The notes below the pieces were generated by a model that saw only the letters and a list, made by a program, of their open reading frames with translations, did not search any database and was not told the DNA's origin. From an uncultured Lachnospiraceae bacterium (lineage in GTDB: Bacteria > Bacillota > Clostridia > Lachnospirales > Lachnospiraceae), in contig CAJTRK010000020.1 in assembly GCA_910578475.1 (NCBI GenBank), forward strand, positions 1 to 63,332: DNA of 63,332 bases, in the 5' to 3' direction. Of the stretch, positions 44,230 to 53,562 are shown in pieces (within the stretch, counting starts at the first letter, position 1; each line of letters begins with the position of its first letter). Position numbers and translations under genes: made by a program.

Positions 44230-45303
44230 TCAGCCCTGCTCCTTCCGCCTGAAAATCTCACGCAATGACTCCGTATAGGGTTCCCTCGCCACGCCGTATT
44301 CCGTGACGATACCCGCTATCAGGTCATGGTCAGTTACGTCAAAAGCCGGATTGAAGACTTTTACGCCCTCCGGCGCCATCGGCTCCCGATACCACATTTG
44401 CGTTACTTCATGGGCCGGCCGCTGCTCAATCGTAATATCCGCTCCGGTCGGCGTGCTTAAGTCAATCGTCGCGGTCGGCGCACAGATGTAGACCGGAATG
44501 TTATATCGTTTTGCCACCGCCGCCACGACGGAAGTGCCGATTTTATTCGCCGTATCGCCGTTTGCCGCCACTCTGTCACAACCGACAAATACAGCGTTTA
44601 CCCATCCGTTTTGCATAACGGTTCCCGACATATTGTCACAAATCAGGGTAACATCCACACCGGAAGAATAAAGCTCATAAGCGGTAAGCCTCGCCCCCTG
44701 CAAAAGAGGCCTCGTTTCGTCCGCAAAAACCCGGAAATGATATCCGCGTTCCTCTCCGAGATAGATTGGCGCGGTAGCGGTTCCATATTTACATGCAGCA
44801 AGCTGCCCCGCGTTACAATGCGTCAAAATACCGTCTCCGGGCTTTACAAGGCTCAGTCCGTGCTCCCCGATTGCCTTGCATACCCGAATATCTTCTTCTT
44901 TGATTTCGACGGCTTCTTTTTTTAACAACATTTTGATTTCCGCCACCGGTTTTTCCCGGTTCGCAAGACATACCTGTTCCATCCGCCGCAGCGCCCAGGA
45001 TAAATTGACGGCCGTCGGCCGGGAAGAATCCAGATATTCTTTCTGTTTCCGAAATTCCTGATAAAAAACGTCAAATGATTCCGTATCAATCCGCTTTGCC
45101 AGCAGATAAATGCCGAATGCGGCCGTCACCCCGATTGCCGGAGCGCCGCGCACTTTCAGCAGGTAAATCGCATTCCAGATTTCTTCTCCCGTTTTCAGAC
45201 TGATAAGTTCTGTCTTTCCGGGAAGAAGCGTCTGGTCGATAATCACCACCGCGTCGTTCTCGTCATCCAATGCCACCGTTTCATAATCCCTGATACTTTT
45301 CAT
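44230..45303 (-). CDS. mtnA: S-methyl-5-thioribose-1-phosphate isomerase
   Basis: A 357-residue aldose-ketose isomerase of the methionine salvage pathway. KVRGAPAIGVTAAFG binds phosphate, LTHCNAGQLA holds the catalytic cysteine, and GCDRVAANGDTANKIGTS holds the catalytic aspartate and neighbouring GDxANKIG. PVYICAPTATIDLSTPTG is the C-terminal block shared with the eIF2B-like fold. GAAAGGGTATGGAAACAGGGT precedes the ATG. Other salvage genes are not in the window, so a ribose-1-phosphate role is possible but less likely. A 72-residue gene is coupled behind it. Confidence 0.94.
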   Translation of the reverse strand: MKSIRDYETVALDDENDAVVIIDQTLLPGKTELISLKTGEEIWNAIYLLKVRGAPAIGVTAAFGIYLLAKRIDTESFDVFYQEFRKQKEYLDSSRPTAVNLSWALRRMEQVCLANREKPVAEIKMLLKKEAVEIKEEDIRVCKAIGEHGLSLVKPGDGILTHCNAGQLAACKYGTATAPIYLGEERGYHFRVFADETRPLLQGARLTAYELYSSGVDVTLICDNMSGTVMQNGWVNAVFVGCDRVAANGDTANKIGTSVVAAVAKRYNIPVYICAPTATIDLSTPTGADITIEQRPAHEVTQMWYREPMAPEGVKVFNPAFDVTDHDLIAGIVTEYGVAREPYTESLREIFRRKEQG

Positions 45304-45431
45304 ACCCTGTTTCCATACCCTTTCGTAATCTCTATAATCGCTCTGTCATCTCTCTGTGTCTGACCACATTAGTCAAAACTCTCAAACTGCCTGTCTCCTC
45401 TGCCGGAACCACACTGAGAATATATCATCCG

Positions 45432-45917
45432 TTACCGCTCCACCGTTATGTCCGCGAACACTCCTCCCGCGGCTCTGCACAGGTCTCCGGGTTTCAGCGC
45501 AATCTGGGAACCGAGCCGCCCACCGCTGACAATGACCGTTTCCAGTTCTTCCGCAGACTTATCGATGCGCGTCACATACTGCTTTTTCATGCCGACTGCC
45601 GTGCAGCCGCCTCTGATATATCCCGTTACCGCGTTGATTTCTTTGACGGGAATCATGCTGACGGACTTTTCGTTCACCGATTTTGCCGCTTTTTTCAAGT
45701 CGAGTTCTTCCGCAATCGGAATGACAAATACATAGTAATTCCTGCTGTTTCCGATGGTCACCAGCGTCTTGTAGACTTTTTCATAAGGCAGCGAGAGCAT
45801 ATCCGCAATTTGCAGCGCATCCACAAATTCCCCGCATTCATAAGTATACTGCGTATACGGTATCTTTTCCCTTTCCAGAATCCGCATCGCATTTGTCTTT
45901 ATTTCTTTATTTTTCAA
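45432..45917 (-). CDS. ybaK: Cys-tRNA(Pro)/Cys-tRNA(Cys) deacylase YbaK
   Basis: A 161-residue trans-editing factor that hydrolyses misacylated Cys-tRNA(Pro). LPYEKVYKTLVTIGNSRNYYVFVIPIAEELDLKKAAKSV, GYIRGGCTAVGMKKQYVTRIDKSA and VSGGRLGSQIALKPGDL are the conserved blocks, including the catalytic lysine in VYKTL. It starts with TTG at 45917 after AGGGAGGTCAGG. It is standalone. Clostridial YbaK often acts as a general editing enzyme. Confidence 0.93.
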   Translation of the reverse strand: MKNKEIKTNAMRILEREKIPYTQYTYECGEFVDALQIADMLSLPYEKVYKTLVTIGNSRNYYVFVIPIAEELDLKKAAKSVNEKSVSMIPVKEINAVTGYIRGGCTAVGMKKQYVTRIDKSAEELETVIVSGGRLGSQIALKPGDLCRAAGGVFADITVER

Positions 45918-46013
45918 CCTGACCTCCCTGATTCAACTCTCCTTAATTCAACTCCTCTGCCGGCACAGACGGGTCCGTCACGGAAAACGCCTGCTTTCCG
46001 GATATTTTTCGCA

Positions 46014-47114
46014 CTAAAGAAGCAGATAGTAAGTCGCCGGAAAAAGCTTTTCCAGTACGCGGAATAACGGCACATATGCCGCAAGACGAATCCACACCGG
46101 ACAGCATACAACGGTGCAAAGCGTCAGAAGCGGAATTGCCGCCGCAATCATTTCCTGCTTTCTCAATACTATTCTGATTATACTACAATACATCACAATA
46201 AGGAACTGGTAAAAGAGAAGACCGGCCAGTTCCTTTCCGAAGCCGCCGGAAAGTCCCGCCGCCGGATTTCCTCCCGAACCGGAAACTGTCATATTTCCGG
46301 TCAGCCAAAGGGAAAACAGTACGGCCGCCGAAGTATAAATGGTCGGTATCCATATATTAACCATCGTGGTCACCGCCGGCGGGATAAGTCGTCCGAACCG
46401 CCTTTCTTCCCGGTCTTTCCAGTCAGTCAGCAGACCGCTCATCCCGCTTAAAAAAATGCAGACCGCCAGAATGCCCCGGAGCCGGAAGGCGGAAGGCCCG
46501 GAAATATCCGCGGCGCTCCCGTTCTGATTCCCGCCCGGATTTCCCTGATATCGGAAAGCAAAAGTGCTCCCGTCCAACAGATGTGTCTCATACGCCGCTT
46601 TGGCAAAGGCAGCGACATCGGCTCCCCCATCCGTTCCTTCCGCCCCGGCAAAAATTTCCGAACGCTCTATATAATCGCCGAAAGCCCGCTCCGAATATAG
46701 CGTAAAGACAATGCTTGCAATTTTCTCTTTGACTATATTGGTCATACTCGAAGAGGAAGTCGTATAAACGGTAATGGTATTCTGCCATGCGCCCGCAGAA
46801 AGCCCCTCCCACAGTTCCTCATGCAGAAAAACACCACAGTCCAGTTCGCTCTTCTCCACGTCCTGCCGCATTTTGTTTTCGCTTTCATAAAGCCGGAACC
46901 GTAAAACCCCTTCCTGCTCCTGTAAAAGGGAAAAGAACGCTTCCGCTTCCGTCCCTTCCAGACAAATCCCGACCGTCGTCCCTGCGCCCTCTCCTTGTCC
47001 TAACCGGTCAATCATAAAGGACAGCAGCGGCATACTCAACAGAAACAGCAAAAATGCCGGCTTTTTTATCGTCCGCTTCAACAGAAGCCCGAACCAGATA
47101 AAACAGGTTTTCAT
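46014..47114 (-). CDS. ABC-2 type transporter permease
   Basis: A 366-residue membrane protein. TM1 (LLLKRTIKKPAFLLFLLSMPLLSFMID) precedes a large extracellular domain of about 170 residues with the family pattern VGICLEGTEAEAFFSLLQEQEG...LDCGVFLHEEL. The TM bundle follows (LRGILAVCIFLSGMSGLL, MVNIWIPTIYTSAAVLFSLWL, GLLFYQFLIVMYCSIIRIV). It is coupled to the upstream permease: AAGGAGG lies in the last codons of that gene, with 6 bp between stop and ATG. No ATPase gene is adjacent. The substrate is unknown. Confidence 0.85.
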   Translation of the reverse strand: MKTCFIWFGLLLKRTIKKPAFLLFLLSMPLLSFMIDRLGQGEGAGTTVGICLEGTEAEAFFSLLQEQEGVLRFRLYESENKMRQDVEKSELDCGVFLHEELWEGLSAGAWQNTITVYTTSSSSMTNIVKEKIASIVFTLYSERAFGDYIERSEIFAGAEGTDGGADVAAFAKAAYETHLLDGSTFAFRYQGNPGGNQNGSAADISGPSAFRLRGILAVCIFLSGMSGLLTDWKDREERRFGRLIPPAVTTMVNIWIPTIYTSAAVLFSLWLTGNMTVSGSGGNPAAGLSGGFGKELAGLLFYQFLIVMYCSIIRIVLRKQEMIAAAIPLLTLCTVVCCPVWIRLAAYVPLFRVLEKLFPATYYLLL

Positions 47115-47120
47115 GCCGCC

Positions 47121-48350
47121 TTACACCTCCTTCATCATCCGCAGCCGCCCGATTCCGTAAGAAACACCGCCAAAAATGACTGTAAAAAAAAGAAGAAGCC
47201 ACGCCGTTTCCCCGGAAAAGCCGCCCGCATACAGGTTTCCCGCCGCCTTTATCAGATAGGCCGTCGGCACAAACCGGCCGATTATCTGTACTGTTTCCGG
47301 TAAAAAAACGGAAGGCAGAAACCCGCCGGACAAATACTGCATGACGACGCTCAAAAAGAACAGCAGCAACACCGCCGCCGTTCCGTTTCCCGCAAGCTGA
47401 AATACCAGAAACACAAACGAGGACGCGCACAAAAGAATCAAAAGACCGACGCCCGTCTGCATCAGTCCTGCTTTCGGCATCCGGAACCCATACCCGGCCG
47501 CCCGCAGTCCCACATTCAGAAGCAGCATAAAAAAGAGCGCGCCCATCCCCATACTGCACGTTCCACAGAACCATTTGCCCAGACACTGTCTGCCCGGCCC
47601 GATTCCTTCTCTGACAAGCTGTTTCCGCAAGGCCTCCGGATAAGGCTGCATCACCGGATAACAGGCCATACCGAGCATCAGCAGGAAAAAGACTGCGCCG
47701 GAAGCGACGCCATACTGCAATATGGTCAGATTTCCCGTGGCAGAAACTTCCTGCATCCGAAACAACGCCAGCCGCTCCAGCGCAAAGGCCAGATTATACC
47801 GGTCAATGTCCATTTCCAGCGCCGACAGCCGTTCCAACGCTCCGTATGCTTTCGCCGTATCATAAACCGCGTAAATCTCCGCCTGCGCCACGCGCAGCAT
47901 CTGCACGCCCGCATCCGTCAGCTCTTTTAACAACGCCGATTCCAGACCGGCATCTTCCGGAAAAAAGACCTGCACCGGCGCATTGCTGCCATCCAGAATG
48001 CCTTCCACCATACCTTCCGGTAAAAGCAGCACGGCGGCCGCTTTCCCTTCCTGCAGCATGGAAAAAGCTTCCTCTTCCGAAACAATCATAAACCGGCAGA
48101 CTTCCGAAACGCTTTCCATCCCCTGCACATATTGCAGCAGCAAATCCGTAAGCGGATTTTCCTCTTCTTCGACGACCGCAATCGTAATCTGCAAGACCGG
48201 AACATCCCGGTAAAGAAATTTCACCGCACCGAATGCAAATATGCCAAGAATGCCCAAAAGCAGTACTGCCTCTGCCAGCATGGCAGGCAGCTGTCTGAAC
48301 GTCCGTTTTAATTCCAGTTTCCACAGAATCCAAGTTTTTTTACCGATGAT
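47121..48350 (-). CDS. ABC-2 type transporter permease, start uncertain
   Basis: At least 386 residues from the first Met (48281). The frame extends upstream with KLELKRTFRQLPA, the N-terminal amphipathic segment such permeases need before TM1 (MLAEAVLLLGILGIFAFGAVKF). GGGAGG lies 6 bp before two ATC codons at 48345-48350, and no ATG, GTG or TTG fits there. Either a rare ATC start is used or a change lies upstream. An extracellular domain and a C-terminal TM bundle (VASGAVFFLLMLGMACYPV, TAAVLLLFFLSVVMQYLSGGF) follow. It pairs with the next permease, probably as an exporter. Confidence 0.7.
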   Translation of the reverse strand: MIGKKTWILWKLELKRTFRQLPAMLAEAVLLLGILGIFAFGAVKFLYRDVPVLQITIAVVEEEENPLTDLLLQYVQGMESVSEVCRFMIVSEEEAFSMLQEGKAAAVLLLPEGMVEGILDGSNAPVQVFFPEDAGLESALLKELTDAGVQMLRVAQAEIYAVYDTAKAYGALERLSALEMDIDRYNLAFALERLALFRMQEVSATGNLTILQYGVASGAVFFLLMLGMACYPVMQPYPEALRKQLVREGIGPGRQCLGKWFCGTCSMGMGALFFMLLLNVGLRAAGYGFRMPKAGLMQTGVGLLILLCASSFVFLVFQLAGNGTAAVLLLFFLSVVMQYLSGGFLPSVFLPETVQIIGRFVPTAYLIKAAGNLYAGGFSGETAWLLLFFTVIFGGVSYGIGRLRMMKEV

Positions 48351-48417
48351 GGTCCGCCTCCCGTTCCGATTTTCCCATACTCCTGCCGCCGTGCGCTTCC
48401 AGGCCTTTTACCCGATA

Positions 48418-49770
48418 TTATCCGAAAATCGAAAGGGCTTTCAGCCATCGCCAGATTTTTTTCATCACCTGTTCCCGCATATTCCCGTATTCTTCTTCCG
48501 ATATTTCAAAAAGGCGGATAGTTTCCCCCGCGGGCGCTTCTATCGCTTCTTCCAATGGCTCCAGTTTTATTTTTCCGGTCAGCTTGAAGCTTCCGACTCT
48601 GTCAACTGAAACGGTCAATTTATGAAGGTCGGAGGTAACACATGCGTCAGCTTCGTTATACAAAGACTCCGCACGCAGCTCGATGATAATGTTATCTTCC
48701 GTACCGGATTTGTTGCCGAATACCGCCAACAGCCGCTCGTCAATCCCAATCGCGGTCAAAGGCAGTTCCGTCTGCATACTGACAAGAATGTCATCAACGC
48801 TTCGGCCCTCTCCCAGAAAACAAACCTCTCCCGATGTTTTCACCTCAATTCGGCCCTCTTCGCTCCCCACGAAAATAACAAGCGGCTCCTCGAAAGAAAT
48901 CCGAACGATTCGGTCATTTTCCTCTTCCATTGCAACGTTTATGATGATATCCTGCGCAACCCCGGCAGTCATCCCGTCTTTGGCCCAAAAACCGCCCGCC
49001 GCTTCCACACCATCCGTAAACAGCGTATTTATCCAGTCTGCCGCTATCGTCAAACGGTATTGACCACATCGGTACTGCCTGTTATCCTTCTCCGGAACGC
49101 TGATATCCACAGACTTTTCCAGTTTTTCTATCCGCACATTTTCCTGCCATCCCTCAAAATACCGCATCCAGGAAACCGGATTGCCCTTTGGAAATAAATC
49201 GACGGAAATCTCATATCCTTTCAATGTTCCGAATATCCGTGCGAAGAGAGAGCCGTTATACTGCTCGTCAATCCGTTCCGTATCGAAGGCAAAATTTTCC
49301 TCAAAAAAATCAGGAAGCGTCAGGACAAGCGTCTTATCTTCTCCATAAACTTCCAATTCCGCCAATTTGGTATTGCTTACGCTGAATTTCGTACGCGACT
49401 TCATTTTCCTGACATCGGCATCCCGTTCCAATGTCGTATCGACTCCAAGAGTCAATGGAAGGCCGTCCCCGCTCAGGTTGAAAACAGTCGTAAACTTTGC
49501 CCTGTTCCATTCTTCCCCGGGCCCGTTTCCGGTCGCGGCTTCCCACAATTCCCGCCGTTCCAGCACCTCTTCCGTCAGGTTTCCGAATGCCCGCAAAAGC
49601 ACTCTTTCCGCCGAAAAGTACCACTTCGTAAAGGCAAAAACCGAGCATGCAAATACCACCATGCCGACGGCCAGAAGGCCCGCCGCTATTTTCCACTTCC
49701 TGCCGTCCGGCCCTCCCCAATGCTTCTTTTCCTCTATTTCCGGAATCTGAATTTCTTCCATTCGTTCCAT
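48418..49770 (-). CDS. Membrane-anchored protein, unknown function
   Basis: About 450 residues starting MERMEEIQIPEIEEKKH after AAAGGAG. One TM helix near residues 27-49 (IAAGLLAVGMVVFACSVFAF) follows a short cytoplasmic tail. The rest is a large extracellular beta-rich region (FTTVFNLSGDGLPLTLGVDTTLERDADVRKMKSR, VEVYGEDKTLVLTLPDFF in part). A helical end precedes the stop. No family is recognised. It sits directly ahead of the permease pair and may work with it. Overall topology resembles anti-sigma or lipoprotein-export partners. Confidence 0.75.
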   Translation of the reverse strand: MERMEEIQIPEIEEKKHWGGPDGRKWKIAAGLLAVGMVVFACSVFAFTKWYFSAERVLLRAFGNLTEEVLERRELWEAATGNGPGEEWNRAKFTTVFNLSGDGLPLTLGVDTTLERDADVRKMKSRTKFSVSNTKLAELEVYGEDKTLVLTLPDFFEENFAFDTERIDEQYNGSLFARIFGTLKGYEISVDLFPKGNPVSWMRYFEGWQENVRIEKLEKSVDISVPEKDNRQYRCGQYRLTIAADWINTLFTDGVEAAGGFWAKDGMTAGVAQDIIINVAMEEENDRIVRISFEEPLVIFVGSEEGRIEVKTSGEVCFLGEGRSVDDILVSMQTELPLTAIGIDERLLAVFGNKSGTEDNIIIELRAESLYNEADACVTSDLHKLTVSVDRVGSFKLTGKIKLEPLEEAIEAPAGETIRLFEISEEEYGNMREQVMKKIWRWLKALSIFG

Positions 49771-49811
49771 GAACCACTCTCCTTTTCCGGCCCGCCCGCA
49801 ATGCCCAAAAA

Positions 49812-49849
49812 GCCGTAACACACTTAATGGAATTATAGCGTGTTACGGC
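49812..49849. terminator. Bidirectional terminator between blaR1 and the membrane-protein gene
   Basis: GCCGTAACAC (49812-49821) and GTGTTACGGC (49840-49849) form a 10-bp stem. AAAAA precedes it and TCTTTTTC follows. On the minus strand it ends the blaI-blaR1 transcript. Confidence 0.85.
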
Positions 49850-49883
49850 CTCTTTTTCAATGAAATTCTGTTTTTCAGTTTGT

Positions 49884-51779
49884 TCAGTTCGTACCTTTGA
49901 GCGTATCTGCGATGGCAATGATTCTTCTCCCCCATCCTTCTTCCGAATCAACCGGATACTGGAAATAAATGCCCCATATGTCGTCTTCAAATACGCTCAG
50001 CGCAACACCGTAAATCATCTCGCCTTCCTGCCGCCATATCCTGTCATTGATTTCTATATAACCACTGTCGGTAAGCTCCTGTTCAACCTGTTCGAGCGTT
50101 TTTCCATCCTGATGACTGACCTGGAACTGCACCTGTTCATTCGTCAGCCCCGTCCATATATCTAAATCCGACTGCTGCCATTCATCATCAGGCAGGTAGA
50201 ATGAATATCCTTCTCCTCTCACAAGAGTCGCCGGAACCTGTTCTTCCATTCCCTCTACCATAATCGTGAGGACAGCCTTATCTTCCGCCGCCTGTCCTGC
50301 CTCTGACAAATCATTTTCGTCCAAAGGCAATGCTTGATTATCCTCTCTTCTCCAGCGGACGTCCTCGCCGTGCCAGTCCATCTGAATATACTCGCCGCCC
50401 TCTTGGTTTACATAATTCAGGACAAGTATCTCCTGCTCTGCAAGATTTTCTTCATATGGCTGTATTGCTACGACTATCCCATCATCCGTTTCTTCACACT
50501 GACCGGTTCCGCCGACGCCGATTCCGATATAATAACGAAATTCCCCTGATGCCGATATTTCCATCTCATTGCCATAAGAAATACCGGAACCCCACAGCGA
50601 GGAATCTGTCACCGTAAAATCAATAACCCACCGGCCTTCCATCTGCGCAAATCGGCCGTCTTCCATTCCGGGTTGATTTGTGTCCGCTTCCGATGAATTT
50701 CCCTCAACGCCATTTTCCCCGGCAATGGAACATCCAATCAGCGTTCCCAGAATGACCGTCAGCAGAATCGCTCCAATGAAGACCACCGTTCCGTTTTTCT
50801 TTCTTTTTTTGGATAAAATATTTTTAAAACGCTTCTGCATAATCTTTTTTCCTTCATAAAACTGCGTCGATAAAACCGTCCGCTTCGCACATTGCTTATG
50901 CAGCGTAGACAACAGTGTCTCCGTATATGCCTTTCTCCCTGCATAGTTCGCGCCTTGAATGACACTTTCATCGCAATACAGCTCCATATCAACGACAGCT
51001 TCTTTCTGTAAAAGCCAGATACAGGGATTGAACCAGTGAATCGCATTTGCTGTCACAAACAGCAGTTTAAAGAATAAATCATTGTGCCGCAAATGAACCA
51101 ACTCGTGTTTTAAAATAAAAAACAGCTCTTCCTCACCGTAGATTTCCTCCGGCAGAATCAGGACGGGGCGGAAAAGTCCAATAATCATGGGGCTTGCGGC
51201 CTCCGGAGATTTCATCACGGATATCTTTCTTCTGATATGCAGTTCCCGCTTCAATTCCTCTGTCCAACGCCGGATACAGCCGGCTTTCAGAACAACCGCA
51301 TTTCTCACAAGCCGGCTTTTATAATGCAGATAGATAAGCAGATGCACCGACAGGAAAAGCAGACATCCAACCAGCCACACAAGTGCCACGATGTCAAGCG
51401 CCGTAATGCGGATTTGGCTTTTATCGGAGCGTATCTCCAACGGCATCGTCATTTGTTCCGGTATCGCAACCATAACTCTTCCGGTTAATCCCGTACCGTC
51501 AATTACAACGCCGATAGTTTCCTCACCCGCATCTTCCTTTCCCGCATCCGATTCCGTCCCCGTCACTTTCTGTATGATTTTATCCGCCGCGGTCCGGATA
51601 TCCGTTCCGCCGACAGGAGTGATGAGCCGCAACGCAAGAAAAAGCCATATCCAATATTTCCACTTGGCGGCGTAACGCTTATTCAAAAAAGGGGAAAGTA
51701 ATATCAGAACAAGTACAATCAGACCGACCGATATTGAAATCTCAAGAATGGAAAGAAACAGATTTATCGCCATCAGCAC
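49884..51779 (-). CDS. blaR1: BlaR1/M56-family sensor metalloprotease
   Basis: A 631-residue membrane sensor. TM helices are at the N-terminus (ISISVGLIVLVLILLSPFL) and near 150 (VALVWLVGCLLFLSVHLLIYL). The M56 zinc protease domain has FFILKHELVHLRHND (HExxH) and the third-ligand region MELYCDES. Another TM helix (VVFIGAILLTVILGTLIG) precedes an extracellular sensor of about 270 residues that is not a penicillin-binding domain. Thus it senses some other ligand or envelope stress. It overlaps blaI by 7 bp. Activation should cleave the BlaI repressor. Confidence 0.85.
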   Translation of the reverse strand: MLMAINLFLSILEISISVGLIVLVLILLSPFLNKRYAAKWKYWIWLFLALRLITPVGGTDIRTAADKIIQKVTGTESDAGKEDAGEETIGVVIDGTGLTGRVMVAIPEQMTMPLEIRSDKSQIRITALDIVALVWLVGCLLFLSVHLLIYLHYKSRLVRNAVVLKAGCIRRWTEELKRELHIRRKISVMKSPEAASPMIIGLFRPVLILPEEIYGEEELFFILKHELVHLRHNDLFFKLLFVTANAIHWFNPCIWLLQKEAVVDMELYCDESVIQGANYAGRKAYTETLLSTLHKQCAKRTVLSTQFYEGKKIMQKRFKNILSKKRKKNGTVVFIGAILLTVILGTLIGCSIAGENGVEGNSSEADTNQPGMEDGRFAQMEGRWVIDFTVTDSSLWGSGISYGNEMEISASGEFRYYIGIGVGGTGQCEETDDGIVVAIQPYEENLAEQEILVLNYVNQEGGEYIQMDWHGEDVRWRREDNQALPLDENDLSEAGQAAEDKAVLTIMVEGMEEQVPATLVRGEGYSFYLPDDEWQQSDLDIWTGLTNEQVQFQVSHQDGKTLEQVEQELTDSGYIEINDRIWRQEGEMIYGVALSVFEDDIWGIYFQYPVDSEEGWGRRIIAIADTLKGTN

Positions 51780-52177
51780 TCATCCTCCCCGGAATGTTCC
51801 GCTTCCAGCTCATCCAGAAAGTTCCTGAGTTCTTCCACATCAGAATTTTTAATCGCTTTACTGCTATAAAGCGTAGCAACCATATTTTGAAGCGAATTGT
51901 TGTACAGCTTTTCCAGAAAATGTCTGCTTGCCCGGCTTTTATATTCATTTTCCCCAATAACCGGAGAATACAGATTGCAGCCCGCAGAACGGTCACAACA
52001 AACAAATCCTTTATCGGAAAGACGCGTAAGAGAAGTCATCAGGGTAGAAAGCTGCCACTTTCTTTTTCCCTGTAATTCCTTTAAAATAAAATTCGAAGTA
52101 ACCGGCCCATCGCTGTTCCAGATGACCTGCATAATCTCCAGTTCGGCTTCCCCCAGTTTTTTCGGTGTGATGCACAT
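51773..52177 (-). CDS. blaI: BlaI/MecI-family transcriptional repressor
   Basis: A 134-residue winged-helix repressor. LGEAELEIMQVIWNSDGPVTSNFILKEL and RKWQLSTLMTSLTRLSDKGFVCCDR form the DNA-binding half, and the C-terminal helices form the dimer and the cleavage region. GGGAGGTATTGTCGT precedes the ATG. It should repress its own operon through the TACANNTGTA palindrome overlapping the promoter at 52276-52304 and be inactivated by BlaR1. No beta-lactamase gene is in the window. Confidence 0.9.
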   Translation of the reverse strand: MCITPKKLGEAELEIMQVIWNSDGPVTSNFILKELQGKRKWQLSTLMTSLTRLSDKGFVCCDRSAGCNLYSPVIGENEYKSRASRHFLEKLYNNSLQNMVATLYSSKAIKNSDVEELRNFLDELEAEHSGEDEC

Positions 52178-52218
52178 ACGACAATACCTCCCAACGATAC
52201 AGTTTGCGATATGGTAAC

Positions 52219-52304
52219 CTATACATTCCTTCGCTGTATAAATCCATACCCTTTTGTTATACGAATGTATAGTAAATTATACATTTGTATAACAACTGTG
52301 TCAA
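52219..52304 (-). promoter_or_regulatory. blaI-blaR1 promoter with BlaI operators
   Basis: On the minus strand a perfect TTGACA (52299-52304), 17 bp and a perfect TATAAT (52276-52281) make a consensus promoter. The perfect dyad TTATACATTTGTATAA (52277-52292) covers its -10 and spacer. A second dyad TATACGAATGTATA (52258-52271) lies just downstream. A looser TATACA/TGTATA pair lies nearer the gene (52219-52240). The TACANNTGTA core is the BlaI/MecI consensus. Confidence 0.82.
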
Positions 52305-52365
52305 GAGCTATTCCCATCTTTTCCGACATCGCCGCAGAGAACCGGGAAACGGCCGTTCACTCCAT

Positions 52366-53562
52366 TTATACAAATACATATTTGTGAAGACGCTCCATCG
52401 CTTCTTCCAACAGCGTTTTGGGCAGCGCCAGATTCATTCGTATGCCGCATTCGCTGTGAAAAGGCCTTCCATCCTGCCAAATCACGCCCACTTCCACGCC
52501 GGCCCGCTGTACTTCGTCAATCGTTTTTCCGTGATTCGCACACCACTCGCTGCAATCCAGAAGCAGCATGTATGTTCCCTGCGGCCTTGCCACGGAAACG
52601 CCCGGAAAATGCCTGTCAATATAATCGCACGCATACGCTGCATTTTCTCCAAGCACAGAAAGCAGCTCTTCGACCCATTCCGCTCCCTCTTTGCTGTACG
52701 CGCCAATCAGCCCGTACATGGACAGCACATTCATGGAATTGTAATGCGACAGGGAAGATTCCTTTAACACCCGGTCTCTGAGCCACTTATTATAAATAAT
52801 ATGATAACTCCCCACCAGGCCTGCCAGATTAAACGTCTTGGACGGCGCATAAAGCGCAGCCGTGCGCATTCTGGCATCTTCTGAAACGCTCTGCACCGGA
52901 ATATGCCTGTTGTTTCCCAAAATGATATCCGACCAGATTTCATCTGCAACAACCATCACATCATACTTCCGAAACAGTTCCATCGCCTGTTCCAGCTCCC
53001 ATCTTTCCCATACTCTGCCGCACGGGTTATGGGGCGAGCAGAATATCGCCGCGTGAATGGAATGCTTACGCAGTTTTTCCTCCATATCCGCAAAATCCAT
53101 CCGCCATATACCGCTTTCATCCTTTTGAAGCGGACTGCGTACAATATCGTAACCGTTATTCTCCAGACTGCCGGTAAATCCAACATAAGCAGGGGAATGG
53201 AGCAATACCTTGTCCCCTTTGGAACAAATCACATTCAACGCGCTTACCACACCGCCCAATACGCCGTTTTCATAACCGATACACTCTTTGGTCAGCCCCT
53301 GTACGCCGTTCCGCTCTTCCTGCCAGCGGATAATCGCCTCATAATATTCTTCCTTCGGTTCAAAATATCCATATAACGGATGTGCCGCACGTTCCATCAT
53401 TATCTTCGGTACAGCCGGAACCGTAGCAAAACTCATATCGGCAATCCACATGGGAATCCTGCTGAACCCTTCCTTTACCTGAAAATCCGCATATGGAATC
53501 ACTTCCGCCGCAATCGCATCCTTCCCTTTCCGTTCAATTACATCTGTAAAATTATACTTCAT
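52366..53562 (-). CDS. MalY/PatB-type PLP-dependent C-S lyase/aminotransferase
   Basis: About 398 residues, fold type I PLP enzyme. RIPMWIADMSFATVPAV, HPLYGYFEPKEEYYEAIIRWQEERNG, IGYENGVLGGVVSAL, IFCSPHNPCGRVW (cofactor Asn), VADEIWSDIIL (Asp to the pyridine N) and APSKTFNLAGL (Schiff-base Lys) are the MalY/PatB signatures. It cleaves cystathionine or cysteine conjugates. Some members also regulate. GGGGAGGCATACAG precedes the chosen ATG. An in-frame Met 39 codons upstream lacks a site. Confidence 0.9.
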   Translation of the reverse strand: MKYNFTDVIERKGKDAIAAEVIPYADFQVKEGFSRIPMWIADMSFATVPAVPKIMMERAAHPLYGYFEPKEEYYEAIIRWQEERNGVQGLTKECIGYENGVLGGVVSALNVICSKGDKVLLHSPAYVGFTGSLENNGYDIVRSPLQKDESGIWRMDFADMEEKLRKHSIHAAIFCSPHNPCGRVWERWELEQAMELFRKYDVMVVADEIWSDIILGNNRHIPVQSVSEDARMRTAALYAPSKTFNLAGLVGSYHIIYNKWLRDRVLKESSLSHYNSMNVLSMYGLIGAYSKEGAEWVEELLSVLGENAAYACDYIDRHFPGVSVARPQGTYMLLLDCSEWCANHGKTIDEVQRAGVEVGVIWQDGRPFHSECGIRMNLALPKTLLEEAMERLHKYVFV

